Shown piece by piece: positions 22,691 to 33,830 of a stretch of DNA of 64,000 nt. Positions within the stretch are counted from its first letter, which is position 1; every line of letters starts with the position of its first letter. The position numbers were made by a program, and so were the translations under genes. The DNA comes from Durusdinium trenchii. Taxonomy: Eukaryota; Sar; Dinophyceae; Suessiales; Symbiodiniaceae. Location: assembly GCA_963970005.1 (NCBI GenBank), contig CAXAMN010001414.1:131286-195285 (forward strand). Reading direction: 5' to 3'. The notes beneath the pieces are model-generated. The model did not search any database. It had not been told where the DNA came from and was given only the letters and a program-made list of their open reading frames with translations.

Positions 22691-24337
22691 GCGTCAGAGT
22701 GTTAGAGGTTTAAAGCACTGGAGGACAACAGGAATTCACCACGCTCAAAGTGTTGGAGGCTTGCAAAAGGAGACCCTCAGCTTGATGATTGGGAGATGAA
22801 TCTAAACATATCTAAACCAAAGTTGCCATACTGTTGCCTTCTCATGCCCTCCTCCCCCCCAGGCCACCAAACCTCCCAGATCCACCAGCAGCACCTCTGC
22901 CATTTGTTGTTTGTTCCCTATTCCTCTCCGCCCTTCTTTCCGTCCGGCCCATCAGATGATTTTTGTTCACCTTATTTCCCATCACGTTCGCCTCACAAGA
23001 GAGCAAGTCATAGCAAGTCCAGTTTACCAGAAGGTTCCTATGAGGTAGTCTCAAAACAGATTGCTTGTATGGACTGAATCCTTACCTCGACTTGAGACCT
23101 TGAGGAGGCCCTGATTCTGGGGAGGCAAAACAAACTTCGGCTTGCCCCAAACGAATCGTTTCGCTTCCAGTGGTTTCCACTTCAAGTCAAGTGACATGAA
23201 GTGAATATCTCCGGCACCCAGCGAACCACCCCCGCTCGACGACGTGAGGTGAATCGGAAGCTTACAGCCGCGTGTTCTGCAACAGCGCGACGTGGGATGA
23301 CATGGGATGCAGGGAAGAAGGGGGCGCCAAAAAATGATACTTGGTTTGTGGATCGGGCTGTCGGTTTAGATGGTTTTCGTGAAGTAATGTTTTGGAGACT
23401 TTCTGGAATTCTATCCACAAACTGCAGGCAGCAATTTGTTCAGAACGGCTTCAGACAGCAAGCAATTGATTAACAGATTCGAAAGAAACCTGCTTTACCA
23501 GAAGGCGCTTCAACTCAGGCAAAATGAACCTCACAAGCAACACTTAGAAAAATACAATATATACATATATTTATGATCATGTCTTATATAGATCCATATG
23601 TCGTTTTCCGCTCAGTGAGCGGTGTGAGCTGGCTGCTTCGTTTAGGCCACCGTGCCGGACCACAACCTGCACCTGACCGAGAGGCCGCTGCGGGACGGGT
23701 GCAGTGGAATCAGGCGATGGATGAAGACGGACCCGTCATGTCAGTAAGCTGATGTGTTTGCGCAGGGAGTAGAGGAGTGGATTCACTTCAGGGAGTAGAT
23801 GTTGATAAAGGTTGAAAAGCAAGAGGAGTGGTGAAACAAGAAGAGAGCTCTCATCAGGTACTCGGGGCCAACAGCCACCTGCCTTCCATTTGCAGCCTGT
23901 CATCATCGCCAGAATCCATTGCCCTTCCATCCGTCCATCACCTTCTCCGGGCCGCTGCGCGGGCCGTTTGTGATGCACTGCTAGGGGACGACAGCAGGCG
24001 ATTGAGGCCGGAGTGAAGCTCAAGGCGTTATTGGGCGACTTGGGATGCAAAAATGATGGCGAGGCACCTCATATCCAAGGAGGTTTACGATTGTTTTGGG
24101 GTTTAGGTAGATCTTAGATCGCCACCGTTGCTGAGGAGGCAGAAATGGGAGACAGGTCACCTGATCTCACACCCGCACCCACTTCATATGGACGTTTTGT
24201 TGTCGTGAAACACTCCTCCACCTGCTTCTCAGGCGATGGCTCGTTGAGGCCCGGTGGGGAGGAGTGTTGTGAAAAGTGATCCCTTGAAAAATCGTGGTGA
24301 AAGATGGCTTCAGGAAATCTATCCGGATCAACTTAAG
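22691..24337. other. no supported gene
   Basis: Short frames only. TATATACATATATTTATGATCATG at 23560-23583 is a simple AT-rich stretch. Confidence 0.4.
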
Positions 24338-24412
24338 GTAGACTCTTGATTAATAACCCTTTGAAGAGGATGTTCAATTCAAACGGGGGGTTGTAACTAA
24401 TCAAGAGTCTAC
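24338..24412. mobile_element. foldback element, family G
   Basis: GTAGACTCTTGATTAATAAC at the left pairs with GTTGTAACTAATCAAGAGTCTAC at the right around CCTTTGAAGAGGATG. A half copy (GAGACTCTTGATTAATACACC) lies at about 37247-37268. Confidence 0.75.
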
Positions 24413-25958
24413 GTACATTAAGGGTTCTATCCTACGTTTCAACGGACGATCCGGCATTTCGGCCAACATGGCCTTTGTCAAAGAAGAGGGGGGATGTGTT
24501 TTTACATGGGTTTCAGACGTGCGATGGCACTGATACCCAAAGACGTTTAAGATGATGATGGTCCAAAAAAACTATACCACCAAGCTTGGACATTGACATG
24601 TCTTGCCATATACGCTCAATCCAACAACATCACTCGGAACGAACGTTTGTCATTTTGGGGTGCCAGTGCCAGCTACTCTCAATATCTCTCAATCATCTAT
24701 AGAGATGTCATGGTTTATTCCAAACCTTTGAATTTGTGGCATCTCCCTCACCACGGCTGAGACCGGGCTGCCTGGGCGGGGTCCCTCCGAGCATTGAAGG
24801 CTTGTGTTTGCGAGGTCACCCGAGGTCACTTGTCTCCACACATAACTTCAGTTCTCGACACATGTAGACTCACTGGAATCATGGAAGTGGAACACCACTG
24901 GTTTGTAGGGGGTAAATGGTCAGATTCCGAGAAGTGGGGAGGCGCTGTCAACGACGCCCAGCACAGGCCCATGGTGACATCCACGGTTTGCGCTGGGAGG
25001 TCTGTGGGGTGTATCTATCCCAATGGTTTGCGGGTCCATGGTTGGTCGCCCCACAGCAGAGGTGCATTTGCTCTCCCTATGTGAGGGCACGTGCCGTGGC
25101 GGTGAAGGTGGGGATGTGCCTGGTGCATCGTGGTGACGGTTGATGAATAGCCGCCTCCATCGCCAGCATGGTCAGAAGAGGTAAGAAGTCTCCCTACCCA
25201 CGCGGCGTTTCTGGGATTTTACTGATATTTACCTAACTGTATATAACGGGTTAAGATTTTACACAGCGTTGATGCCCTCCAATTCGGCCGCTTCACTCCA
25301 AAGAGCAGGCTTCCCATAGACGACAGACCGGCGACAGAGCATGGAGAGCCCCCTCGAGGAAGGACGTATACCGTATCTAATCAACCCCTGAATTGCACTC
25401 ATAGATTTTTTCAACACCGCATGTGGTTTCCATACAAACCTTATCAGATCTCCAAAACGGGGCAGGATGGCGTGTTTTCTGAGCCGCTTTTGACTGTTTT
25501 GAGTTGCTCAGCGGCAAGAATGTACAACAACAAGATGAGTCAGACATGAAGTTGCAAGTTGGCCAACATACCTGGAGCATCCCTGTCTGGATGTCCTGTC
25601 CTGTCGCTCTTATTCAGTGTAGGGTCGAGCCAGGACACACAGACAGGATGATCCTGGTATGGCCACTCTCCGCGATGGTTTGGCCACTCCACTGACCTGC
25701 ATTTATATAGTCGACCAGTTCTGGGGCCACCCAGTTCAGCATTCGGCTGAGTTTGGAAGGTCTTCGTTCCGGTCCGCTTGTCCTTTTAAATCTAAGTGCT
25801 ATACATGAGCCCAAAAGAATCAGATTTCCTCACCAACAGTCTCCCACAGATGTTCAAGAGGACTGAAGCATGAATCCTTTCAGGGGTTTCCTCAATTTTG
25901 GCTCCAATCATCATCACTTGATTCACTTGACTATCCCGAACTTGAAAACTGCGCACAG
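24413..25958. other. no supported gene
   Basis: No convincing exon. A half family E motif (ATCATGGAAGTGGAACACC) occurs near 24879. Confidence 0.4.
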
Positions 25959-26064
25959 TTACCCAGACACGACCCATGGGACTGCTATACATGCCGATCA
26001 GTTGGGGTGGTTTTGGGGGTCAATTGATCGGCATATATGACAGTCCCATGGAGTGTCTGGGTTA
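25959..26064. mobile_element. foldback element, family A
   Basis: Ends ACCCAGACACGACCCATGGG and CCCATGGAGTGTCTGGGT are complementary. The core has TGCCGATCAGTTGGGGTGG, TTTTGGGGGTC and AATTGATCGGCATATATG, a nested palindrome around the GATC sites. Confidence 0.85.
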
Positions 26065-26409
26065 TTGAGCGAAGCCATCCGGTTCAGTGATTCACGGGAT
26101 GTGGCTTGGCTGCTAAGGTGAAACCTTGAATGGTGTCCTCCGCGCTTGGGGCTCTCAACCCTGGCCATGTCAAGAAGATGTCACCTGGCCTGAGACTTCG
26201 ATTTTCGTGTTCCAGGTTGCCACCCTGTAACAGTGTACGCGTGGTGTGCCCTGGAGCGGGGGTTGGGCTATATATAAAAGGTCATCAAAAGAGCCGCCTT
26301 GAAACATCTTGGAATTGTTCGGTTTGTGTTCTGTTTCCGACTGTGGCAACCTCCCAGACGGAGGAGAATCATAGGATGTTGATGGATGTTGATGTGTTAA
26401 TGTAGTCCC

Positions 26410-26500
26410 TTGATTTATAACCCCCCCCCTCAACAACCAAGGCCTCCAAAATAATATATAAGAAAAAACAAACATTATTCTGGGGGGGTTATAAATCTGA
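26410..26500. mobile_element. foldback element, family G-like
   Basis: TTGATTTATAACCCCCCCCC at the left and GGGGGGGTTATAAATCTGA at the right are complementary, around an AT-rich centre (ATAATATATAAG). Confidence 0.7.
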
Positions 26501-27262
26501 GTGCAACATTATGTTTTTTTCGCCGGGAGGTATGCAGTGGATTCCTTCGCCACCTGCAGGTGCGCTTGCGGGAGCAAGAGTTCGGGCCACTTGGCGGCAC
26601 GCAGGATCATCCTGTTTGGGTGTCCTGGCCAGACTGCCCTACCCTACGTTTTTTATAAACAGGTCTCCAGACGGGGCACCCATTGGCAGCGCTAGGAATG
26701 ACACATGGGAACACGGTGGTCGCAATTCACCACTAGGATGCCAAGGATGTAAACATGATCAATCATGGGAGGCTCAACAGGCTCAAATCGGGTCTGGTTG
26801 CAGTTAGGGAGTGGAGTTTGATCCTCCGACTCACAAACGATTGATGTTTGACTGTTATACACCCCCTGCATTTCTTTGCAAAGGAGCATCACCTTCCACA
26901 AACCTGGCCTTTACTTTCATGTCGGTATGGCATGATGTATGGCCCTCCTGGTGTCAGCCAGACCAACACTTCAGGAACTATGACGCGCCTGACATCAAGG
27001 AGATGATGTGATGCGCCCCTTTGTTGTGCTTTCTTCTCAACACGCACAAGACAATGAGGGTTTGAGAATTGGTGCTGCAAGAGATTGTCCTCATGTGGCA
27101 TGGTTTTGTGCTTTGTTCATGGTTTGTGTTTTGAACCATGATTTAAAATTTGTATATTGGTTTGTAGTTCTGGGGGCTTTGGTGCACCAAAACAGCCCCA
27201 TGCACACAAAGGCTTGAACATCATCTATAGCAAACTCTCCATTTTCACGCATGTCCCAAAAG
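26501..27262. other. no supported gene
   Basis: Only short frames without recognisable content. Confidence 0.4.
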
Positions 27263-27468
27263 CATCCCCGCGCAAGCGGATCTTCCCCCATCGCTCTCGT
27301 CTCCACTCACCGGGACTCCTTGGCCTGGTCTCCAGTGCAGTGCAGGAGAAGCACAAAGAAAAGGCCCGCTTCGGCGCCTTTTACTACCGCTTCACGGAGC
27401 GCCGTCTTTCGTCGGCCCCGTTTCCGCGCCGAGGTTTCCGCGCGATGAACTGCACGTTTTGTGCTTTA
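27263..27468 (+). CDS. candidate exon, unknown protein
   Basis: After a possible acceptor (CCCAAAAG at 27255-27262) a frame of about 68 codons runs with protein-like content: LLGLVSSAVQEKHKEKAR, FGAFYYRFTERRLSSAPF and RRGFRAMNCTF. The stretch is more GC-rich than its AT-rich neighbours (27580-27620). I recognise no family. The opposite strand is also partly open, so strand and reality are uncertain. Confidence 0.3.
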
Positions 27469-27730
27469 AACGGTGGAACCCCCAACCAATGGGTTTTGCT
27501 TGGTTGCCATACGGTTCATCACTGGCATCCCGAAGCTTTTGCACACTGAAAGTTGCAAAACATGGCAAAGCCATTCTGTCTTGATTTATAATATATAATA
27601 TATATATTTAATAAATACTTGCCATCTTCCTCCCAACCTAGTTCTATAGTACACGTAGGTTGCTCCACGTGTCAGCAACCAGAACTCTGAGTTTAGGGGG
27701 AAACTTTTGGAGCTTTTTCCCCCGTCGCGC

Positions 27731-27853
27731 ATGGCGGTCCCAAAGCGCCGAGCGGAGGACGGCGAGAGCTTGGCCGATTGCTATGACCGCGCTTGGAGCT
27801 TTCTGGAATCCTTGCGGCGCTCCTTTCAGGCGCCGCGCGGAGCGCGAACATGA
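27731..27853 (+). CDS. candidate small ORF or exon, unknown protein
   Basis: ATG at 27731 opens a 40-codon frame with strong G/C preference in third positions and natural composition (MAVPKRRAEDGESLAD, then CYDRAWSFLESLRRSFQAP), stopping at TGA 27851-27853. It may be a second exon of the gene suggested at 27263. A minus-strand frame (27644-27880) over the same bases also looks plausible, so confidence is low. Confidence 0.25.
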   Translation: MAVPKRRAEDGESLADCYDRAWSFLESLRRSFQAPRGART

Positions 27854-28045
27854 TTTTATCATAAGTTTCTCCACTCTCACGCTGGGTTTGGGAGTGGTTT
27901 CAGAAAGAACGTGTTTTTTTTTCCATGGCGTTCGTGTGTGTCTGTGTCTTCCCGACGACTATAATTTTCCTCCCAGGAACCATGGTACTTAGCAAACAAC
28001 AAGTAGGTTTGACACAGATCCGTTTGGGTATGCCAAGTTGCTATG

Positions 28046-28140
28046 TACCAGAACCCGGGTCAGGGGTGTCCATGAGGTTGCTCCGTAAGAGGTCATTCTG
28101 GGTGTCCACTAGCCCCAAACCGGGGAGCCTATTGGGTACT
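28046..28140. mobile_element. foldback element, family B (diverged)
   Basis: GTACCAGAACCCGGGTCAGG at the left and ACCGGGGAGCCTATTGGGTAC at the right. The interior has GGGTGTCCATGAGGTTG and TGGGTGTCCACTAGCCCC. Confidence 0.55.
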
Positions 28141-28183
28141 GTGTGATGTACTTTCCTCTCAGATGATGTGAAGTTTTGAACCC

Positions 28184-28303
28184 TAGGCTTCCGTTCGACC
28201 ACTTAAGACATGGGAACGACATGGTGTCGTCCTTCTCAGACTCCTTTAGTAGAAACATTCCGGGCTATTGAAACCAAATGGTGGGCGACCGGAAGCCTAA
28301 CGG
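28184..28303. repeat. foldback element, family I
   Basis: CCTAGGCTTCCGTTCGACCAC at the left is the imperfect complement of GTGGGCGACCGGAAGCCTAA at the right. The left motif recurs at 10460 (CCTAGGCTTCCGACCACC). Confidence 0.55.
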
Positions 28304-29611
28304 GAAATACACCGACTCGGAGCCATCCTTCATCCAACAGAGTCATCCTCGATATCCTTTGACTCCTTCAGGCAGAGACCGCAGCAACTTGGACAGACTG
28401 AGAGGGCGAAAAGACGCCATGTCGACGTGGGGTGTGAGCCATGGACATGTCGATGTTTGATCCGGCAGCGTTGGTGTAAGCAGTATGACGCGAGCTATGA
28501 CGCGCCTAAGGTGCTATTCAATTGTTTGTTCATACGTTTTTCACCCAGAAGACAAGTTTATTGACATGTTTTGAACATTCGCAGTGGGAAGGTGCCCGCT
28601 GGGATTCAAAGACTAGGCAAAAACAGTGTTTAGGGAACCTGGAAGGGGAACTTCTTTTGCTTCGAGCTTCATTACTAAGGCGAAATGTAGTAGCCTTGAG
28701 TCTCCAAAGACCTGTTTTTTAATGCATTTTTGTTTTTGGTCCGATAGTTTTTCGCTTTTGCTCGAAAAACGCGTTTTCAGAGAGGACTCAAAAAATAATA
28801 CAGAATGAATCTTCATCCGGACGCGTCCGGTGCGGACGCTTAAAGACGCCTTTTGGACGCAAAAAGACGCGTTTTGGACGCCGAAAAAAGGTCTCAGGAC
28901 ACTGTCTACTTAAGGAGGATCTGACAGGGCACAAAAAAAAGGAACATTTCGTGACATATGCCTAATAAAGTGCTTTCTTTCTTGGAAAGGCAAATTTAAA
29001 AGGGTCATTGGCTTGGCCCGGGGGATGTGAACCATTCCAGGCGATTCCAGCGATCTGCGACGGTGCCTGCCATGTCGACCGCTGCGAGCCCCATTCTCGC
29101 TATTTGGGGATCCCTACGGCTAGAGTTTTCAGACAGGATCTCATCATTCCCGCCAAAAGGTTTGGTCACCTGGCAGAGAACCTGGAAGGTTCTGCACATG
29201 TTTGGTCTGACTCATCTGCGTCGCAGATGGTTTCCGGTGTTCTTTCGCCGAAGGGTCGAGCGGAATTGGTCCGGATCCAAGGAGAACCTGTTGGTGGTTG
29301 GCCATGGGAACATGCTGGTGGCCAGGCGCCCAAGGAACACCGGCGAGACCGCGCGGAGAGACCGCACGGAGACCCGTGCGCGGGAGGTTTGCAGGGCGTT
29401 CCTTCTTCCTTTGGAAGAAGGGAAAGGACTCAGCCGACCCCTGGAGCCAGGTGTCTCCTTCATTCTCCTCCATTCAAATCACTAGGAGACCCACTCCCAG
29501 GTGTGGTTACGACGTCATAGACTTCCTTTCTTGACCCACTCCTCAGCCCAGAACGAGGTGTGTATTTTTGATATTATAGTGGATTGAGAATAGATAGCAC
29601 AGACCCCAAGA
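28304..29611. other. no supported gene; GGACGC cluster
   Basis: 28820-28885 holds repeated GGACGC/AAGACGC units. The long open frames at 29008-29520 occur on both strands and show no recognisable domain. Confidence 0.35.
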
Positions 29612-29678
29612 GGTGGTTTATATGGACCCCCATCTAAAGGACATCGTGGGGTTTGTGTCATTTACTCTGAAACCACTG
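29612..29678. mobile_element. foldback element, family C
   Basis: GGTGGTTTATATGGACCCCC through AAAGGACATCGTGGGG to CATTTACTCTGAAACCACTG. It is nearly identical in layout to the copy at 58631. Confidence 0.7.
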
Positions 29679-29910
29679 TACTTTTTCCGGATGGAATTTG
29701 TATGACGATGTTCGTGTCGGAACAGCGACCGGCGAGTTTTTGTCTCTTGCGGATGTTCTCTCATTCTTAGAGAGGCCTGCACAATCCATATCATCGGAAG
29801 GAAACTAATACATTAATATCAATCAATCTATGACACTCTATGACCATCGATGACTAAAAGAACCCCTACAAAGCCCCCAGTGATTGGATCTGTAAACATG
29901 CGAATCACAG

Positions 29911-29975
<65 letters not shown>
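29911..29975. repeat. (CAT)n microsatellite
   Basis: About 21 uninterrupted CAT triplets. One plus frame reads poly-His, which is a simple consequence of the repeat. Confidence 0.97.
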
Positions 29976-30969
29976 TCCGGAGCGCCCCCAAACTTCGCCA
30001 TTGGACCATTCGGACCATCCAACCTTATTAAGCCGGGCGCCAGCTGATCACCTGGTGGTGGGCGCCAGCTGATCAGGTGATTTTTCGATTTTCCCGGTTC
30101 CCGGTGAAATCCCAAATGAACTCCCCTCACCTGGGGGATGTGTTTCATGTTTTCCAGGTTTCTGGTTCGCACATCCAAGCCCATTGAAAAGGAGCATGTT
30201 TTTGTCAAACTTGCAAGGTCTTGCTAATGTGCCTCTTCCAGATCAAGGTCAGCGAGTTCGTAGCCCGTCTCAAACTGGAGAAGACGGCGCAAAGGGTGGT
30301 GATGGGGGAGGGAAGATTAACAACACATGACATAGGTGACAGTTGCCTGTAACAGTTGCCTGTATAGGGAAGATTATACCCTAATTATATGCTGGTGACA
30401 GTTGCCTGCAAAAGTGATCAATACACGACTTGGTCGAAATAGTTTGAACATGTTGTACATGTAGAACTCAAACCCATTGATTGTTTTGGGCTGACAGGAC
30501 CTGTGCGGGTGGTTGGCGACTGGCTGCGAACAAAGAAGCCCTGAACAATGGTGTTCATCTTAAATTTGCGACACAGGCCTGAGGATTGATATACAGTATA
30601 TATACGTACAAGTACTTGATATGTTTTTTGGCAATGTTTGTGGGAGGATATGGGAGATAGGAGATTGAAGCATCAGGGCATTAGGTTAAAAGTTAACAAT
30701 CTGGTTTCTTAATTGATAATGTTTAGTCCAAGCTGAGTTTCCGGAGCTGGTCCGACCCGCCGCCTCTGGCGGAGGCTTCAATCCGGCCCCTGGAAAATGG
30801 TGAGCTTCTTGTTTGCAGCGCCGAAGCTGGGCAGCGCCAGACGAACGACGCGGCAGAAAGAAGCTGCACGAAAGCTGGACTCGAGCTCAGGAAGAGCTCG
30901 GCGTCTGATCTATCCGATGTGTAGCCATGAGAGAGGTTCACTCCTATTTCGGAAAGACCTTTGCTAACC
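29976..30969. other. no supported gene; ACAGTTGCCTG repeats
   Basis: GACAGTTGCCTG occurs three times at 30333-30405, twice with GGGAAGATTA beside it. Otherwise I see nothing. Confidence 0.45.
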
Positions 30970-31056
30970 CCTAGGGCTCCAACCACCTGACCACGTGGTT
31001 GGGGTGGGTGCCAGGGGGGTCTAACCACTGAACCTGAGGATATGGTTGGTCCTCCA
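30970..31056. mobile_element. foldback element, family D (diverged)
   Basis: CCTAGGGCTCCAACCACCTG, a central GGTTGGGGTGGGTGCCAGG, then GGTCTAACCACTGAACCTGAGG. It shares the centre and ends with the copy at 61680. Confidence 0.6.
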
Positions 31057-31711
31057 CTGTGACAGGGAACTCATGTGGTCGTGTTTGTGAGGCCGCCGGA
31101 AGCCGGAAGCGGTTCAGCAGGTGTTGATCAAACGTTGCGGGAGAACACCTGTAAACCTGTGCCGTTGCAGTGCTTTTCTTCGGAAATAGCTTCGGAGCAC
31201 CAGAAACTCAGCAGCTGAAGACTTTTGATGTGTATAGATGTGGATAAGATCAATAGATATCAGGCGTATCCAGATCTTGGTGCATTCAGCTCATTCAAAA
31301 GGACGGCTCCTTTTTTCAAGATAGCGAAGTCTTATGACCAAAAATGGTTTCCCTCAAGTACTCCTAGTGACACGCAGGGCTTTTGCACATGAACCAGCTC
31401 AACAAGAACAAAAGTGAAGCCAAGGCAACCACACACACAAAGCGCAACTTTGCTTGTGTTAGCTTTGGTGTTTTTCTTTTTAGGGTTTTGAGAGTGGTTT
31501 TGAGTGGGGTTGAGGCTGAAAAGCACCTCTCCCAACCTAAGCCACTGCAAGCAAGCTGAGGTTTGCTGTTTGTGAGCGAGCGGAGGACGAGCGTTTCTAA
31601 TTGGGATGCTCAGGATGTGCGTATGGCCTGCAGTTCTCCCAGCCATGGCCAAGCCGGAGTTCCGAAGTGCCATAAGTGCGTGATGGAGACAACTACAACC
31701 CTGACGAACGC
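31057..31711. other. no supported gene
   Basis: Nothing recognisable on either strand. Confidence 0.4.
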
Positions 31712-31785
31712 ATCATATGGAAGTGGAAGGCACCCCTTGGAAGACGCCTCTACACTGCAGCGGGGGGTTCCACTTCCATGTGATG
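31712..31785. mobile_element. foldback element, family E
   Basis: ATCATATGGAAGTGGAAGGC at the left pairs with GGTTCCACTTCCATGTGATG at the right. The interior is CCCTTGGAAGACGCCTCTAC. Confidence 0.7.
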
Positions 31786-32189
31786 TGTTCGTTGTTTCGT
31801 GTACCACTTCGCCTAAGACAAGAGTGCAGCGATCGTTCGGAGTCCAGTTCGAAAAGATTCGCAAGTGTTTCAAAACAAGTTCCCTCTCCAGAACTCAATG
31901 CTGTTGGACTCTCCTTGGTTCAATGGGCCATGCCAATTGATTGCTTGCAAGATGAAGGGACGCCAAGCTGTGAATACCTTTGAAGCCGATTTGTATGACA
32001 GTAACTAGGTGACCGTTAACAATGTTTGTCCAAAGGTGCGCACTATTGCAGTATAGGCCAACTGTATAGGTAAACAGAGAACCACCCGGGGCGGTTCCCT
32101 GCCGAGTGTGCTCGGTCGTGCCGAATGCTTTGTCGCTTGGCTCAAGCCGTGCCGAAAACCCCGGACTGGACTGCTGTTTTGATAGGCCC

Positions 32190-32281
32190 TACCAGGAGAC
32201 CCGTTCAGGGGTGCCAATGATATGGGGATGCCTTCTAACCACCCCTTAGGGTCCAAAACAATGCCGGGGGTCTCCTGGCAT
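32190..32281. mobile_element. foldback element, family B
   Basis: TACCAGGAGACCCGTTCAGG at the left and GCCGGGGGTCTCCTGGCA at the right. The interior has GGGGTGCCAATGATATGG and CTAACCACCCCTTAGGG. Confidence 0.65.
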
Positions 32282-32734
32282 GCATCAGCAGGCAGGTCAA
32301 TTTGGAGAAGCGACGCTTCGAAGCAACGAGCCAAGCACGTGGCCAGCACGTGGCCCTACACAGATGGATTTGCGCCTACACAGATCTCTTTGAGATATTT
32401 TGAGATGCATATGTTCCAACCTTTTGACTTTACAATGTTCTTTTGTTGTTTCTCATCTTCAACAGCCACGGCTCAAAAGACCTCCCACGGCTCAAAACAG
32501 CTCCCACAGAGCGAGCCCGCATGTTCATTGTTCGATCACCCCGGTCGTTGCTGCCCGAAAGATGTCGTTGGCCCTCGCCCGAGATCAAGGGGTGAGATGG
32601 GTGCTGTTTGGCTGGAGCATTTTCACTGCAGAGAATCTGGTGATGCAACCCGTTGGCAGCGAACGGTCGAACGGTGCTGTTTGGCGGCTTTGAAGGGTGT
32701 TTGGTGCCCTTTTCCCAGGCAGTCCATGTAGAAT

Positions 32735-33065
32735 TTCCTGTCTTCTTTTTGTCTTCATTCTCATTCCTTCATTCATTTTAATTCTTTTCATTATCTATCC
32801 ATGTCCTTCTTTTGTATTCTTTCTTGCTCTTATCTTCCTTGATTTTCTTAGTCTATTATTTATTACTCTCATCATTATTCTTCTCATCTTCTCTTGTTAT
32901 CCCTTTCTTCTACTCATTCTATAATTTATTCTCTTCATATCTCTTATTTTCTTCTTCTTTTTACATCCTCTCTTCCTCTTCTTTCTTTCTCTTTTCTTCT
33001 TCTATTTTTTTAATTATCTAATTATTCTCACATCTTTCTTTGTTCTCATTTTCTTCTTTCATGTA
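32735..33065. repeat. 330-bp pyrimidine-rich (TTC/TTCT) tract
   Basis: Almost all C and T on the plus strand with a few A, as TTCTTCTC, TCATTC and TTTTC units. It yields spurious hydrophobic Leu/Phe/Ile/Ser frames. It could form triplex DNA or serve as a long splice-acceptor tract, but nothing downstream is a convincing exon. Confidence 0.85.
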
Positions 33066-33281
33066 GAATCATTTACCTACATTGACCCTTAAGATCCCCC
33101 ATCATTGCCCCAATGTCGTAGGCAAAATACATGATGGTTGGGGGATTTGTTCATCCTCATTTGATGGTCTTGCAGGCCCAACACCTCCAAGAAACACCAG
33201 CTTCATTGGACTCGTTAGACATGTTTTGAGGAGTTACAGTGGCGCAGTGGAAGGTTTTACCCTCTGATCACCCACATGATC

Positions 33282-33362
33282 TAACATGGAAGTGGAAAAA
33301 ATTGCGTTGTGGGAAGACGATGTTCCTCTACCAACTGGGGGGAGAGTTCACTTCCATGTTAG
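33282..33362. mobile_element. foldback element, family E (best copy)
   Basis: TAACATGGAAGTGGAAAAAAT at the left and TTCACTTCCATGTTAG at the right are complementary. The loop is GGGAAGACGATGTTCCTCTACC. Confidence 0.8.
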
Positions 33363-33780
33363 TGAGTGTGTCAAGATGAGGAACCATTTGCGGTCTTCAC
33401 CTCGAATTCTGCCATTGTTCTAAACATCTAGACCGCCTGGCTTCTTCAGATGCCTCAAGAGACTTGTTGATCTTCGGTCCCTACACCACACCATCCTTGA
33501 TGGGCTGTGAGCCCAAAACCTGGAGCCCCTGACGCCCCCCTGCGTCGACTGAGTCCAGGTGGGTTCACCACCAGATGTTAAAAAAAACAAGGAAACATAT
33601 AATGAGCGGTCCCATTTTGGCAAACCATGGCTGATTCATTGTAAAACGATAAAGAGTAAAAACACAAAGAGATAACAAACATATAATACAATACCAGCAA
33701 TACATTACATTAGAGATTTGTGTTTCATGTCAAGGTTTCATGTCAAGTGTTTCATGAACGGTGTACCTCCTTATGGTTTG

Positions 33781-33830
33781 GAGGGTCCAGTCATACCGAA
33801 CCTGAGCAGGTACCACTGGAGCCCTAGTAG
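33781..33830. mobile_element. foldback element, family D (short)
   Basis: GGTCCAGTCATACCGAACCTG pairs imperfectly with CAGGTACCACTGGAGCCCTAG. It is nearly the same as the element at 58314. Confidence 0.75.

Noticed and set aside
29008-29520. Overlapping long frames on both strands
   Set aside because: None has a recognisable domain or splice context, and all frames are comparably open.
29850-30047. Frame encoding about 20 consecutive His
   Set aside because: It is a direct product of the (CAT)n microsatellite.
32697-33021. Hydrophobic, membrane-protein-like frames
   Set aside because: Leu/Phe/Ser/Ile richness follows from the C/T tract. No flanking domain is present.
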